Assembly (NCBI GenBank): GCA_964480525.1 | Contig: CAYZOV010000006.1 | Location: 18,350 to 82,349 of the forward strand | Direction of reading: 5' to 3' | DNA length: 64,000 bases | Origin: JAAZZIT01 sp964480525 | GTDB lineage: Bacteria; Bacillota; Clostridia; Oscillospirales; Ruminococcaceae | In this document: piece after piece, positions 44,583 to 54,483 of the stretch | Layout: every line of letters begins with the position of its first letter | How positions within the stretch are numbered: the first letter of the stretch is position 1 | Position numbers and translations under genes: made by a program | The notes under the pieces: model-generated | The model's database searches: none | Seen by the model: the letters and a program-made list of their open reading frames with translations, nothing else | Told to the model about the DNA's origin: nothing

Positions 44583-44725
44583 AAGACCTTTGTTGCGAAA
44601 TAAAAACACAACAAAAGTCTTGCTTTCCAATGAAATTGGGTGAAAAACCGGTTTTAAAAATTCTATGGTGAATTATTTAAAACGTACTGACGATTTTTCA
44701 CAAACCGCTACTCCCTTTTATCATA
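44583..44725 (-). promoter_or_regulatory. yybP-ykoY manganese riboswitch with overlapping terminator
   Basis: On the minus strand the leader begins AAAAGGGAGTAGC, the conserved 5' element of the yybP-ykoY class, then GTCAGTACG and an inner hairpin region, and ends GCAAGACTTTTGTTG. The last part (44609-44621) can instead pair with 44583-44595 to make a terminator followed by TTTTTT. Mn2+ binding should favour the aptamer and read-through into the P-type ATPase. Confidence 0.85.
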
Positions 44726-44731
44726 AAAAAT

Positions 44732-44760
44732 ATTATACCACTTATTAAGATTCGTGTCAA
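44732..44760 (-). promoter_or_regulatory. Promoter of the riboswitch transcript
   Basis: TTGACA and TATAAT on the minus strand with a 17-bp spacer, an exact sigma-A consensus. Confidence 0.92.
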
Positions 44761-44958
44761 CGGTTTTGAAATAAAAACTTTCACAGTTTTTTCGTGCATT
44801 TATGGGCGTTTTCGACAAAAAATAAAATCTTACTTAGATTTTACAAAGAGAACATTATAACTTTACTTTTGTGGGTTATAATCTAAGAAAAGTTTTACTC
44901 TTTAAAGACTAACTACACAAACGAAATTCAAAACAGTTTTTTAAAAAGGAGAAATTTT

Positions 44959-46701
44959 ATGGACATTTTTGACGTATTAACCCTTATCGGGGGAATCTGC
45001 ATTTTCCTTTTCGGAATGAACGTTATGGGCGAAGCTCTGGAACGTCGTGCAGGAAGCAAGCTGGAAATGATTTTGGCTAAGCTTACAAAAAACAGATTTT
45101 TCGGATTTTTAACAGGTGCGTTGGTTACGGCGATTATTCAGGCGTCGGGCGCAACGACGGTTATGGTCGTAGGTTTTGTAAACTCCGGACTTATGACGTT
45201 AAGACAAGCCATAAGCGTTATTATGGGTGCAAACGTGGGAACGACGATTACGGCCTGGATTTTTTCACTTAGCGGAATCGACGGCGACAGCGTTTTCGTA
45301 AATCTTTTAAAGCCAACGTCGTTTACGCCTGTGTTGGCACTTGTGGGAATAATTTTTTATATGTTCTGCAAGGACAGAAAGAAAAAAGACACGGGTATGA
45401 TTCTTTTGGGATTTGCAACGCTTATGTTCGGTATGGACACAATGACCACGGCTGTGTCGGGACTTGCGGAAGTTGAGGGATTCAGAAACATTTTGTTGCT
45501 TTTCAAAAATCCGTTCCTCGGCGTACTTGCGGGTGCGTTTCTTACGGCTGCGATTCAGTCGTCGTCTGCGTCGGTGGGTATTTTGCAGGCGCTTGCGACA
45601 ACAGGACAAATCACATACGGTGCGGCAATTCCGATTATTATGGGACAGAATATCGGTACTTGTCTGACGGCGATTCTGTCGTCTTTCGGCACAAACAAAA
45701 ACGCAAAACGTGCGGCTATCGTTCACCTTGTATTTAACGTTTTGGGAACAATTATATGGTTGACGGTTTACATGATAGTGGACGCTGTTTTGTCCCCTGT
45801 TCTCTTTACGGAAAACGCCACAATGAGCGGTATCGCAACGGCACATTCGTTGTTTAACATTGCGTGTGTAATTATACTTTTGCCATGTGCGACGCTTCTT
45901 GAAAAGCTTGCGTACAAGCTTATCCCTGAATCCAAAAACCCTGACGAAATCGAAACTTTGGACGCAAGATTCTTGCAGACCCCTGCGGTTGCGTTAGAAA
46001 GATGTTATTCTTTGGCAAACAAAATGACAAATTATGCTATAAAGTGTATTAACGGCGGTTTGGCTTGTTTGAAAGAATATTCGGAAGAAACCGCAGAACA
46101 GGTTAAGGAATACGAACAGAAAACCGACAAATGTGAGGATATCATGGGAAGTTATCTGGTAAAACTTTCGTCGCAACAGATAAGCGAACACGATTCCACC
46201 GAAACGGCAAAACTTATTAAAATTATCGGCGACCTTGAAAGAATTTCCGACCACGGACGAAATTTGGTTGAATCTGCGGAAGAATTGGAAAACAAAGGGC
46301 TTAAATTCTCGGACGCTGCCACAAACGATTTTGAAAAACTTGCACAGGCTGTGGAAGAAGTTTTGCAGCTCACCAAAAAGGCGGTTGTGGAAAACGACCT
46401 TGACGCCGCAATGTCGGTTGACCCGCTTGAAGAAGTTATCGACAGGCTGAAAGAAAAGACGCGTTCGGGTCACATTAAACGTTTGCAACAAGGCAAATGC
46501 AACATTGAAACAGGTTTTGTTTTGTCGGATATTCTCACAAATCTTGAAAGAACGTCAGACCATTGTTCAAACATTGCAGGTTGCGTTATCGAATCGATTC
46601 TTCACCCGACGGACGCTTATTTTGCGGTGCATAATTCCCGAAGCGAAAGTGAAGAATTTAAAACAAAATACGTTAAATTTGCCGACAAATATCTCGCATA
46701 G
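44959..46701 (+). CDS. Na/Pi cotransporter family protein with PhoU-like tail
   Basis: The 580-residue protein has two Na/Pi-cotransporter repeats, each with a conserved Gln-Ser/Ala-rich motif (TAIIQASGATTVMVVGF and TAAIQSSSASVGILQAL), then a cytoplasmic PhoU-like four-helix domain from about residue 340. Such proteins move phosphate with sodium, or export it, and the PhoU part is regulatory. AAAGGAG precedes the ATG. It is divergent from the Mn2+ ATPase leader and ends in a terminator before the MATE gene. Confidence 0.9.
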   Translation: MDIFDVLTLIGGICIFLFGMNVMGEALERRAGSKLEMILAKLTKNRFFGFLTGALVTAIIQASGATTVMVVGFVNSGLMTLRQAISVIMGANVGTTITAWIFSLSGIDGDSVFVNLLKPTSFTPVLALVGIIFYMFCKDRKKKDTGMILLGFATLMFGMDTMTTAVSGLAEVEGFRNILLLFKNPFLGVLAGAFLTAAIQSSSASVGILQALATTGQITYGAAIPIIMGQNIGTCLTAILSSFGTNKNAKRAAIVHLVFNVLGTIIWLTVYMIVDAVLSPVLFTENATMSGIATAHSLFNIACVIILLPCATLLEKLAYKLIPESKNPDEIETLDARFLQTPAVALERCYSLANKMTNYAIKCINGGLACLKEYSEETAEQVKEYEQKTDKCEDIMGSYLVKLSSQQISEHDSTETAKLIKIIGDLERISDHGRNLVESAEELENKGLKFSDAATNDFEKLAQAVEEVLQLTKKAVVENDLDAAMSVDPLEEVIDRLKEKTRSGHIKRLQQGKCNIETGFVLSDILTNLERTSDHCSNIAGCVIESILHPTDAYFAVHNSRSESEEFKTKYVKFADKYLA

Positions 46702-46722
46702 ATTTTTAAATAATTTGTTTTG

Positions 46723-46748
46723 TACCCCATCTTTTTAAAGGTGGGGTA
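46723..46748 (+). terminator. Terminator of the Na/Pi transporter gene
   Basis: TACCCCATCTTT pairs with AAAGGTGGGGTA (one T-G), followed by TGTTTTTT. Confidence 0.85.
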
Positions 46749-46778
46749 TGTTTTTTCCCTAAGTTTTCAAAAAATTCA

Positions 46779-46807
46779 TTGACAACAAGTGTTTTTAGCA
46801 GTATACT
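46779..46807 (+). promoter_or_regulatory. Promoter of the MATE gene
   Basis: TTGACA and TATACT, 17-bp spacer, 36 bp before the start codon. Confidence 0.88.
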
Positions 46808-46843
46808 GTTTTGGTGACTTAACCCAAAGAAAAAGGAGTATGT

Positions 46844-48241
46844 ATGTTTAAGAGATTTAAGGAAAAATTTATAGGCGACAGGCATTTTTACAAACGAATT
46901 TTAATGCTGGCTGTTCCGATGATTTTGCAAAACGCCGTAACAAGTTTTGTGTCGTTTATCGACAACATTATGGTGGGGCAAATCGGCACGGAACAAATGT
47001 CGGGGGTTGCCATTGTAAACCAGTTGATGTTTGTGTATAACATTTGCGTTTTCGGAAGCGTTTCGGGAGCGGGAATTTTTTCAACGCAGTATTACGGCAA
47101 AGGAGATTATGAGGGGCAAAAACACGCTTTTCGGTTTAAAATGTACGCCTGTTTGACGGTGGCGGTGGCTTCCCTTTTTATTTTCGGATTGTGGGGCGAA
47201 AACCTTATTTCCCTGTATTTAAGCGATTCTTCCGACGTGGGCGACGTTCATTTGGCATTACAGTACGGTCAAAAATATTTATGGGTGATGATGACTTCCC
47301 TTGTGCCGTTTGCGATTTGTCAGGCTTATGTCAGCACAATTCGTGAAACGGGTCAGACCTTTGTGCCAATGCTAGCGTCGCTGGTGGCGGTTGTAACAAA
47401 CTTGGTGCTTGACTACGGTATGATTTTCGGAAAAATGGGTTTTCCCGAAATGGGCGTTCAGGGTGCGGCGCTTGCGACTGTTATTGCAAGAGTTGTAGAG
47501 TGCGTTATAGTTATAATTTGGACGCACAAAAACAAGGACAAAAACCCGTACATTGTGGGTGGGTACAAAAGCGGAAAAATCCCGAAGAAAATTTGCGTTG
47601 ACATTTTGAAAAAAGGTACGCCTTTGATGATAAACGAAATGATGTGGGCAATGGGTATGGCTGTGATTGCACAATGCTATGCGGTGCGTGGTCTTGAAGT
47701 GATTGCGGCACAGAATATTTCTTCAACCATAACAAACCTTTTTAACATTGTTTATATCCAGCTTGGAGCAAGTATTGCGGTTATTGTGGGTCAATATCTG
47801 GGTGCGGGACAGATTGAAAAAGCAAAATCGGGTGCTACAAAAATGATTTTTTTCAGCGTGGTTGCGTGTGCGTGCGTGAGCATTGTTATGGCTCTTGTAG
47901 GCGGACTTTTCCCTGAAATTTACAACACCCCTCGGATTGTGAAAGATTTAGCTAAAAAACTTATTCTTATTCAGGCGCTTGCAATGCCATTGTGCGCTTT
48001 TTCACATTGCTGTTATTTCACGTTGAGGTCGGGCGGAAAAACCGTAATAACCTTTTTGTTTGACAGCGTATACACTTGGATTTTCTTAATTCCGTTGGCG
48101 TACATTTTGTCAAATTTCACGTCCCTTGAAATTACAAGCGTGGTGTTTATCGTGGCTTTTTCGGAAATTATCAAAGACATAATCGGATTTATTATGGTAA
48201 AAAGCGGTATTTGGATTCAAAATATTGTAGAAAACGATTAA
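46844..48241 (+). CDS. MATE-family efflux transporter
   Basis: The 465-residue protein has about twelve spans and two homologous halves. The first half carries LAVPMILQNAVTSFVSFIDNIMVGQIGTEQMSGVAIVNQL, typical of bacterial MATE antiporters (DinF/NorM class), split here by membrane helices 1 and 2. Such pumps export drugs or metabolites using sodium or protons. AAAGGAG precedes the ATG, and the gene has its own promoter and terminator. The substrate is unknown. Confidence 0.9.
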   Translation: MFKRFKEKFIGDRHFYKRILMLAVPMILQNAVTSFVSFIDNIMVGQIGTEQMSGVAIVNQLMFVYNICVFGSVSGAGIFSTQYYGKGDYEGQKHAFRFKMYACLTVAVASLFIFGLWGENLISLYLSDSSDVGDVHLALQYGQKYLWVMMTSLVPFAICQAYVSTIRETGQTFVPMLASLVAVVTNLVLDYGMIFGKMGFPEMGVQGAALATVIARVVECVIVIIWTHKNKDKNPYIVGGYKSGKIPKKICVDILKKGTPLMINEMMWAMGMAVIAQCYAVRGLEVIAAQNISSTITNLFNIVYIQLGASIAVIVGQYLGAGQIEKAKSGATKMIFFSVVACACVSIVMALVGGLFPEIYNTPRIVKDLAKKLILIQALAMPLCAFSHCCYFTLRSGGKTVITFLFDSVYTWIFLIPLAYILSNFTSLEITSVVFIVAFSEIIKDIIGFIMVKSGIWIQNIVEND

Positions 48242-48256
48242 GATTAGGTTTATTTA

Positions 48257-48288
48257 AAAAAAGTGGCGGAAAAATCTGCCACTTTTTT
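48257..48288 (+). terminator. Terminator of the MATE gene
   Basis: AAAAAAGTGGC pairs with GCCACTTTTTT around a 10-nt loop. Confidence 0.85.
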
Positions 48289-48337
48289 CTTATTGTGAAA
48301 ATAACTATAATTTTTAAACTAATTAAGATTTGAATTG

Positions 48338-48366
48338 TTGATTTTTACAAAAAGATATGTTACAAT
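48338..48366 (+). promoter_or_regulatory. Promoter of the receptor-GGDEF-EAL gene
   Basis: TTGATT and TACAAT with a 17-bp spacer. Confidence 0.6.
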
Positions 48367-48407
48367 GTGTATAGTTATAAAAATTCTTAAACAAAGGGGT
48401 GAAAAAT

Positions 48408-51110
48408 GTGTACGGCGGATTTAAAATAATCGGGGTGTGTTTGACGAAGATTCAGCAGGAAGATACGGCGGATTTATTGCAAAATCTTCACGAAATCGCA
48501 ATTCAAAACGGTTACAGAGTGGTGGTTTTTAACAGCTTTTTGGACTTTTACAAAAACGACAGTTACGACCGTGGGGCAAAGTCGATTTACGGCATGATAA
48601 ATTTTGATATGTTGGACGCTTTGGTAATTCAGGACGAGTGCTTTTACGACAAAGTTTTGGTTACGGAATTGATAGAAAAAGCGAAAAATTACGATGTCCC
48701 GGTTATAACCCTTTACGGCGAATACGAGGGGTGCTTTTGCATTAAGAAAAGCTATGACGAAGCTTTCCGAAGCCTGATTCGCCACATTATCGAAAAACAC
48801 GGCGTCAACGACATATATTTTCTTGCGGGGGTTAAGGGCGAAGAAAATTCCCAGACGAGAATAAAATGTTTCCAAAACGAAATGTCAGCGCACGGTCTTT
48901 TATGCGACGACAGCGTGATTTTTTACGGCGATTACTGGCAGGAGCCTACGTTCAAAGTGGTTGACAGTTGGGTCGAAAGCAAAAAAATCCCTAAAGCCGT
49001 TATTTGCGCAAACGACGCAATGGCTGTTTTCGTATGCCAAAGGTTAAAACACCACGGAATCGACGTTCCGTCCCGGGTGATTGTGACGGGGTTCGACGGA
49101 ATTTCAAGTTACGATTTTAAAAAGCCACGGCTGACAACCTGTTTACACAACGTAAAATCCACGGCGAAAAGTGTTTTTGAATTTATTGAATGTTCGCAAA
49201 TTCACGGTTTTAAGCCGTTTTCAAAAGGCACGGAATACGATTTGAGAATTTCACAGTCTTGCGGTTGCGTAGCCGACGACCACAACGACGCAGAAGAAAT
49301 TGCGGAAGAACTTTTCGTAAAACTTGCAAACCTGACGTCACACGACAGCCTGACTTATTCACATTCGGACAGAATTTCATGCAGTCGTGATTGGAACGAC
49401 ATTCAGGCGAACATGAACAAATTTATTCTGAAAAATTCCTATGTTGTTTTGAACAACAACTTTTTGTCGTTTGGCAGGCGGTCGAAATTTGTGGCGAACA
49501 AAAATATCATCTCAAACAAGGTGATTAGTTTTGCTTCAAACAAGTACGGCGTAACAAGCACGGTTCAGACAGAATTTTCACGAAGCGATTATTTGCCGTT
49601 TTTCAGAGAAATTCTGGAAAAAGAAATGATTTGCGTTTTGCAGTCAATTTACGTTGAGGACGAAGTTTGCGGATATTATTTTGCGCAAATTTCCGACGCA
49701 AAAAAAGAGTGCGCTATGGTTATGCGGACTTTAAGAACCATAAATCTGGATTTTTCCATAATTTTAAACCGTATGCGACAGGAATATCTAAGCACACGTT
49801 TTGAAAGTTTGAAAACCAGAGATTCCCTGACGGGGCTTATAAATTTTAAAGGCTTGACGGAAACAATGGAAACAAATTATGAAGATTTTTCCAAAAAAGC
49901 CGTTTCCGTATCTATTTATGCCATTCCGCAATACAAATACATTTTGGAAAATTACGGTTTGAGCGACGCAGAAAATGCGGTGAGCGTTGTGGCGGAAGCG
50001 TTGCAGTTTGCAAACTGCCAGAGGGCGATTATTTCCAGAATCGCAGAGGAAGAATTTGTTATTATAAATTTAGAGGACACGCCTGAACTTGTGGGAGCGG
50101 AAATAACCCGTGCCGTGGGTGAATTTTTCAAGATTACAGAGGGTTACAACAGCACGCAAAACAAGGATTATTACATTGAAGTCAACTGCGGTTGCATTGT
50201 TTCAAATCCGGGGTGGGAAAACAATTTGCAGAGCTTTATTAAGGCGGCAAAGGGCGAAATGTACCTTAACAAGTTAAAGAGCGGTCACAGTTCGGACGTT
50301 GTGAAAGAGGAAATTACCACGCAGGACTATGAACTTTACAAAAAATTCGACCTGCTTATTTCCAAAAATCTTTTCACATACCATTTCCAGCCGATTGTAA
50401 ACGCAACAACGGGTGAAATTTGCGCTTATGAAGCATTGATGAGAACGGACGAAAACATAAATCTTTCGCCGAGAGAGATTTTGGACATTGCCAAAAGATA
50501 CAAGCGTTTGTACGACGTGGAAAAAGCTACCCTGTTTAACGTGTTTGAATACATTGACAAAAATCAACAGCTTTTCTGTGGCAGGCGGGTTTTCATAAAC
50601 ACCATTCCGGGGTGCTTTTTGGAAGAAAAGGATTATGACCTTTTGAAGAAAAAGTACGGGCATTTGTTCAGGGACGTAACAATCGAACTGACGGAGCAAA
50701 ACGAAACCGAGGACGCAGAATTGCGACAAATCCGCACTTTGGAATACAACAATTCCGCTTGTCAGATTGCCATTGACGATTACGGAACGGGTTATTCAAA
50801 CATTGTAAATCTTTTGAGATACGAACCGAACATTATCAAAATCGACAGGTATTTAATAAACGGAGTTGAACATGACGCAAACAAACAGCATTTTATTTCA
50901 AGCACCGTTGAGTTTGCAAAAGGCAACAACATTTTGGTTTTGGCAGAGGGCGTAGAAACAAAGGAGGAACTTGGAAAAGTCATAGAACTTGGCGTTGACC
51001 TTGTTCAGGGGTACTTGACCGCCCGACCAAAGGCGGAAATAGTCACGTCCATAAACGACGAAATCCGAAATCTGATTATCGAAGAAAGCAAAAAGAAAAC
51101 GGCTGTTTAG
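48408..51110 (+). CDS. LacI-sensor-like domain fused to degenerate GGDEF and EAL domains
   Basis: The 900-residue cytoplasmic protein seems to link sugar-type ligand sensing to cyclic-di-GMP. Residues 1 to about 290 resemble the ligand-binding domain of LacI regulators (AVICANDAMAVFVCQRLKHHG, VTGFDGISSYDF) without a DNA-binding headpiece. A linker domain follows (about 300-465). The GGDEF domain (about 470-640) starts RDSLTGLINFKGL, but the active loop reads RIAEEEF, so it cannot be a normal cyclase. The EAL domain (about 650-895) keeps YEALMR, IDDYGTGYSN and LAEGVET, so it is probably an active phosphodiesterase. GTG at 48408 is chosen because AAAGGGG lies eight bases before; GTG at 48399 overlaps that site. 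Confidence 0.85.
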   Translation: MYGGFKIIGVCLTKIQQEDTADLLQNLHEIAIQNGYRVVVFNSFLDFYKNDSYDRGAKSIYGMINFDMLDALVIQDECFYDKVLVTELIEKAKNYDVPVITLYGEYEGCFCIKKSYDEAFRSLIRHIIEKHGVNDIYFLAGVKGEENSQTRIKCFQNEMSAHGLLCDDSVIFYGDYWQEPTFKVVDSWVESKKIPKAVICANDAMAVFVCQRLKHHGIDVPSRVIVTGFDGISSYDFKKPRLTTCLHNVKSTAKSVFEFIECSQIHGFKPFSKGTEYDLRISQSCGCVADDHNDAEEIAEELFVKLANLTSHDSLTYSHSDRISCSRDWNDIQANMNKFILKNSYVVLNNNFLSFGRRSKFVANKNIISNKVISFASNKYGVTSTVQTEFSRSDYLPFFREILEKEMICVLQSIYVEDEVCGYYFAQISDAKKECAMVMRTLRTINLDFSIILNRMRQEYLSTRFESLKTRDSLTGLINFKGLTETMETNYEDFSKKAVSVSIYAIPQYKYILENYGLSDAENAVSVVAEALQFANCQRAIISRIAEEEFVIINLEDTPELVGAEITRAVGEFFKITEGYNSTQNKDYYIEVNCGCIVSNPGWENNLQSFIKAAKGEMYLNKLKSGHSSDVVKEEITTQDYELYKKFDLLISKNLFTYHFQPIVNATTGEICAYEALMRTDENINLSPREILDIAKRYKRLYDVEKATLFNVFEYIDKNQQLFCGRRVFINTIPGCFLEEKDYDLLKKKYGHLFRDVTIELTEQNETEDAELRQIRTLEYNNSACQIAIDDYGTGYSNIVNLLRYEPNIIKIDRYLINGVEHDANKQHFISSTVEFAKGNNILVLAEGVETKEELGKVIELGVDLVQGYLTARPKAEIVTSINDEIRNLIIEESKKKTAV

Positions 51111-51126
51111 CCTTGATAAAACACAA

Positions 51127-51157
51127 AAAATCCCTTGTAAAAAATACAAGGGATTTT
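51127..51157. terminator. Terminator after the EAL gene
   Basis: A perfect 13-bp stem around a 5-nt loop with T-runs on both strands. Confidence 0.88.
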
Positions 51158-51253
51158 TCGTTAATGTAATCTATTATATTTCAAAGAGGAGGAACCTCTT
51201 GAAATCAACAAATGAAAATTTGCACAAAAAGTCACCTAAATGTGCGTGAAAAA

Positions 51254-52744
51254 TCAAAGGGTACGAACGAACTTTTCAAAGGCGTTCTGCCCTTTTTCGT
51301 TGCGTTTGAAAACGCCTGCGTCCATCAAAACGTTAAGGAACACTTTGCCCACCTCTTGGCGGAGAATTTCCTGTGCGTTTTGGGAATTAAATTCAGGGTG
51401 TTTTTGTAAAATTTCGTCCGCCCAGATTTTGTGCTGTGAAAGTTTTTCGTCGGTTGAAATATCTCTGCCCGACAGCATGGCTTCTTTTAACAAAACCAGT
51501 TCGTCAGCAAGTCGTGCCGGCAAAACCGCAAGTCCCATAACCTCGATAAGACCGATATTTTCTTTCTTTATGTGGTGCAAAGTCGGGTTCGGGTGGAAAA
51601 GTCCCAGCGGACATTCTTCGGTGGTAATATTGTTACGCAAAACAAGGTCGCATTGATATTTTTCCCCGATTTTACGCACAATCGGTGTAATTGTGTTGTG
51701 TGGCACACCGTCCGTTTCGGCGAAAACATACACGCTTTCGTCTGTATAGCCACGCCATTTGGTCAAAATATGGTCGCAACATTTTGCAAGTTCGTCACGG
51801 TTTTGGCTTTCGACCCTCACCACGGACATAGGCCATTTAACAATACCTGCTTTAACGTTCTGGAACTGTTTCAGAGAAAATTCCTTTTCAATCTGCGCTT
51901 TTGCCATTGCAAAGGTGTAGTTTCCGCCCTGAAAATGTTCGTGGCTCAAAATCGAACCGCCCACGATAGGCAAATCGGCATTTGAACCCACAAAATAATG
52001 TGGCAAATAGTCCACAATATCAAAAAGTTTGCCGAACACGTCAAAGTCGATTTTCATAGGGATATGTTGGGTGTTAAAAACGATACAATGTTCGTTGTAA
52101 TAGCCATACGGAGAATACTGGAACTGCCACGGTTCGCCGCCTACCGTCATTGGGATAGGTCGGAGATTTTGTCGTGCAGGGTGTGAAATATGTCCGCAAA
52201 AGCCCGCATTTTCGGGGCAAAGTTGACATTTCGGATAAGCGTTTGATTTTTGTTTACCCGCCTTTGCAATATCTCTTGGGTCTTTTTCGGGTTTGGAGCG
52301 ATTTATGGTTATGTCCAAAATTCCGTACTCGCAATCATACGTCCATTTCATATCTCTGGCAATTCTGCCTGCACGGACATAGTTAAGTTTTTTGCTAAAA
52401 TCATAGTACCAATCGGTTGCAAGGGTTGGATTTTGGCTGTAAAGTCTGCGAAATTCAGCCGAAACTTCCCTCGGCATAGGCGTCAACGCACCCATAATTT
52501 TCGTATCGAAAAGGTCACGGTTGTTGGTTGTGTCCTCGATAATTTTGTTTTTACAAGCATAGTCAACCATTCCATTTAGGATTTCTTCCACATTGTCGGT
52601 GAAATTTTCGCAAGTCGGTTCAACCCAATCGCTAAGCTTTAGAATTTCCATAAGTTTATTTTTCACCACATATGTATCTTCCGAAGTGATAAGGTTTGAT
52701 TTTATACCATAATTGATTAAATTTTTAACATAAGTGTAAATCAT
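51254..52744 (-). CDS. galT: UDP-glucose--hexose-1-phosphate uridylyltransferase, type 2
   Basis: GalT exchanges UMP between UDP-glucose and galactose 1-phosphate in the Leloir pathway. At 496 residues it is the Firmicutes-type (class 2) enzyme. It has YPKCQLCPENAGFCGH, FQYSPYGYYNEHCIVF, ILSHEHFQGG (His-x-His-type catalytic region) and GLFHPNPTLHHIKKENIGLIEVMGLA, each shown here in part. The ribosome site is GGGCGACG. No galK is in the window. Confidence 0.95.
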   Translation of the reverse strand: MIYTYVKNLINYGIKSNLITSEDTYVVKNKLMEILKLSDWVEPTCENFTDNVEEILNGMVDYACKNKIIEDTTNNRDLFDTKIMGALTPMPREVSAEFRRLYSQNPTLATDWYYDFSKKLNYVRAGRIARDMKWTYDCEYGILDITINRSKPEKDPRDIAKAGKQKSNAYPKCQLCPENAGFCGHISHPARQNLRPIPMTVGGEPWQFQYSPYGYYNEHCIVFNTQHIPMKIDFDVFGKLFDIVDYLPHYFVGSNADLPIVGGSILSHEHFQGGNYTFAMAKAQIEKEFSLKQFQNVKAGIVKWPMSVVRVESQNRDELAKCCDHILTKWRGYTDESVYVFAETDGVPHNTITPIVRKIGEKYQCDLVLRNNITTEECPLGLFHPNPTLHHIKKENIGLIEVMGLAVLPARLADELVLLKEAMLSGRDISTDEKLSQHKIWADEILQKHPEFNSQNAQEILRQEVGKVFLNVLMDAGVFKRNEKGQNAFEKFVRTL

Positions 52745-52874
52745 AGAACGTCGCCCTTTTTCGTAAAAGTTTTCTAAGAATATTTTACCACGTTTTTCGT
52801 TCTATGTCAACGACTGCAAGCGTAAAATGTCACAAATTTGCACAAAATGTCACCTAAAGTATTACAAAAAACAA

Positions 52875-52902
52875 TTTACTTTGGCGACTTTAAGGTTATA
52901 AT
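52875..52902 (+). promoter_or_regulatory. Promoter of the GH43 gene
   Basis: TTTACT and TATAAT with a 16-bp spacer. Confidence 0.7.
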
Positions 52903-52937
52903 TAAATTAAAGAATTTTTTTAGAAAGGACAGATTTT

Positions 52938-54446
52938 ATGAAAAAGCTTGTTGCAATAATTACGGCTCTCACAATGACGCTTGCGTTATGCTCTTGCGGG
53001 GGTGCAAATTTTGAAGATGTTAAAATCAAAGGAAAACAACTTGAAAGCGAGGATTTAGGTATGAAAATTTCGTCTGTTACGGAAAAAATCACAAAGACGG
53101 AGAACAACCCTCTTATTTCAAACATTTTTTGCGCTGACCCGACAGCGGTAGAATATGAGGGGCGACTTTACGTTTACGGTACAAATGACCACCAGCAATA
53201 CGAAACGGTTGGGGCGCAAGGTAGCAACACTTACGAACACACAAAATCACTTGTAATGCTGTCAACCGACGACATGGTAAACTGGACGTACCACGGAATA
53301 ATTGACGTGGCGGAAATTTCGCCGTGGATTTTAGCGTCTTGGGCGCCGTCGGTTACGTCAAAAACAGACGAAAACGGAAACACGAAATTTTACCTTTACT
53401 ATTCAAATTCGGGTTGCGGAGTTGGCGTATTGACGGCTGATTCTCCGATAGGTCCGTGGAGCGACCCTTTAGGTCATGCGTTGATTGACTATTCCACCAA
53501 AGGTCTTGACGGTTGCAAAACCCCGTTTGACCCGGGCGTGGTTGTGGACGACGACGGCGTGGGGTGGCTTTCGTTCGGCGGGGGTTCGGACAGCGCAAGA
53601 ATTGTTAAGCTTGGTGACGACATGATTTCCCTTGACAGCGAAATTGCAAAAATTCCTACGGTTTACCACTTTGAAGCAAGCGAATTAAATTACATAAACG
53701 GCACCTATGTTTACACTTACAACAACGACTGGGAAGCTAGAACAGAGTGGAATTATGAGGGCGTGGAAAAATTCCCTGCGTGCAGTATGGCGTATTTGAC
53801 GACAAAAACCCCTCTCGACCCCGAAAGTTGGGTTTACAGAGATTATTATTTTAAAAATCCGGGCGAACAGGAAATGGAATACAGCAACAATCACACCCAC
53901 CTGCACAAATATCAGGGCAAATACTATCTGTTTTATCATTCCCTTTTCCCACAGCGTGATTTAGGCACAACGGGTGGATTCAGAAGTCTTTGCGTAAACG
54001 AAGCCACGGTTGACGAAGAAAGTGTTACAATAAATCAGGTTTCGGCAACAAAAGAGGGAGTTGAGCAGATTAAGCTGTTAAATCCGTATATCGTAAACGA
54101 AGCCGAGTGTGCAAATTCCGTTGCTGAAATTGGTTACAACAAAACGGACGAAGTGGGAAATATGACAATTTCAGCCACAACCGAGGGTGACGTGGGAGCG
54201 TACATTAAGGTCAAGGGCGCAGATTTTGAGGACGGAGCAAACGGTTTGGCTGTGAAAGTCAAAGGCAAAGGAAAAATCGAACTTTACCTTGACGGGTCGG
54301 ACGATTTAATCGGCTATGCCGAGTTTGACTGCGACAGCCAAACGGTTGTTACGGCGGAACTTATTAAGAAAATTACGGGCGAACACGACATTGAATTTGT
54401 TATTTCAAACGGATTTGAATTTGACAAGTGGCAGTTTGTTAAGTAA
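52938..54446 (+). CDS. Glycoside hydrolase family 43 lipoprotein (arabinofuranosidase/xylosidase type)
   Basis: The 502-residue surface lipoprotein (signal ending LALCSC) has a five-bladed GH43 propeller: base Asp in FCADPTAVEY, middle Asp in PFDPGVVVDDDG, acid Glu in HFEASELNYI, and the GTNDH and WAPSV strands. After about residue 390 follows a CBM6-like beta-sandwich (EAECANSVAEIGY ... FEFDKWQF). GH43 enzymes release arabinose or xylose from hemicellulose. AGAAAGGA precedes the ATG. Confidence 0.9.
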   Translation: MKKLVAIITALTMTLALCSCGGANFEDVKIKGKQLESEDLGMKISSVTEKITKTENNPLISNIFCADPTAVEYEGRLYVYGTNDHQQYETVGAQGSNTYEHTKSLVMLSTDDMVNWTYHGIIDVAEISPWILASWAPSVTSKTDENGNTKFYLYYSNSGCGVGVLTADSPIGPWSDPLGHALIDYSTKGLDGCKTPFDPGVVVDDDGVGWLSFGGGSDSARIVKLGDDMISLDSEIAKIPTVYHFEASELNYINGTYVYTYNNDWEARTEWNYEGVEKFPACSMAYLTTKTPLDPESWVYRDYYFKNPGEQEMEYSNNHTHLHKYQGKYYLFYHSLFPQRDLGTTGGFRSLCVNEATVDEESVTINQVSATKEGVEQIKLLNPYIVNEAECANSVAEIGYNKTDEVGNMTISATTEGDVGAYIKVKGADFEDGANGLAVKVKGKGKIELYLDGSDDLIGYAEFDCDSQTVVTAELIKKITGEHDIEFVISNGFEFDKWQFVK

Positions 54447-54452
54447 AAAATT

Positions 54453-54483
54453 AAGTCAGGCTAAGGGTTACTTAGTCTGACTT
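54453..54483. terminator. Shared terminator of GH43 and XRE-desulfoferrodoxin genes
   Basis: AAGTCAGGCTAAG pairs with CTTAGTCTGACTT (one G-T) around a 5-nt loop. A T-run follows on the plus strand; the stem overlaps the end of the minus-strand gene. Confidence 0.85.

Noticed and set aside
48406..48429. ATG at 48406 behind AAAGGGG
   Set aside because: It opens only seven codons in another frame; the GTG at 48408 fits the same ribosome site and the long protein.
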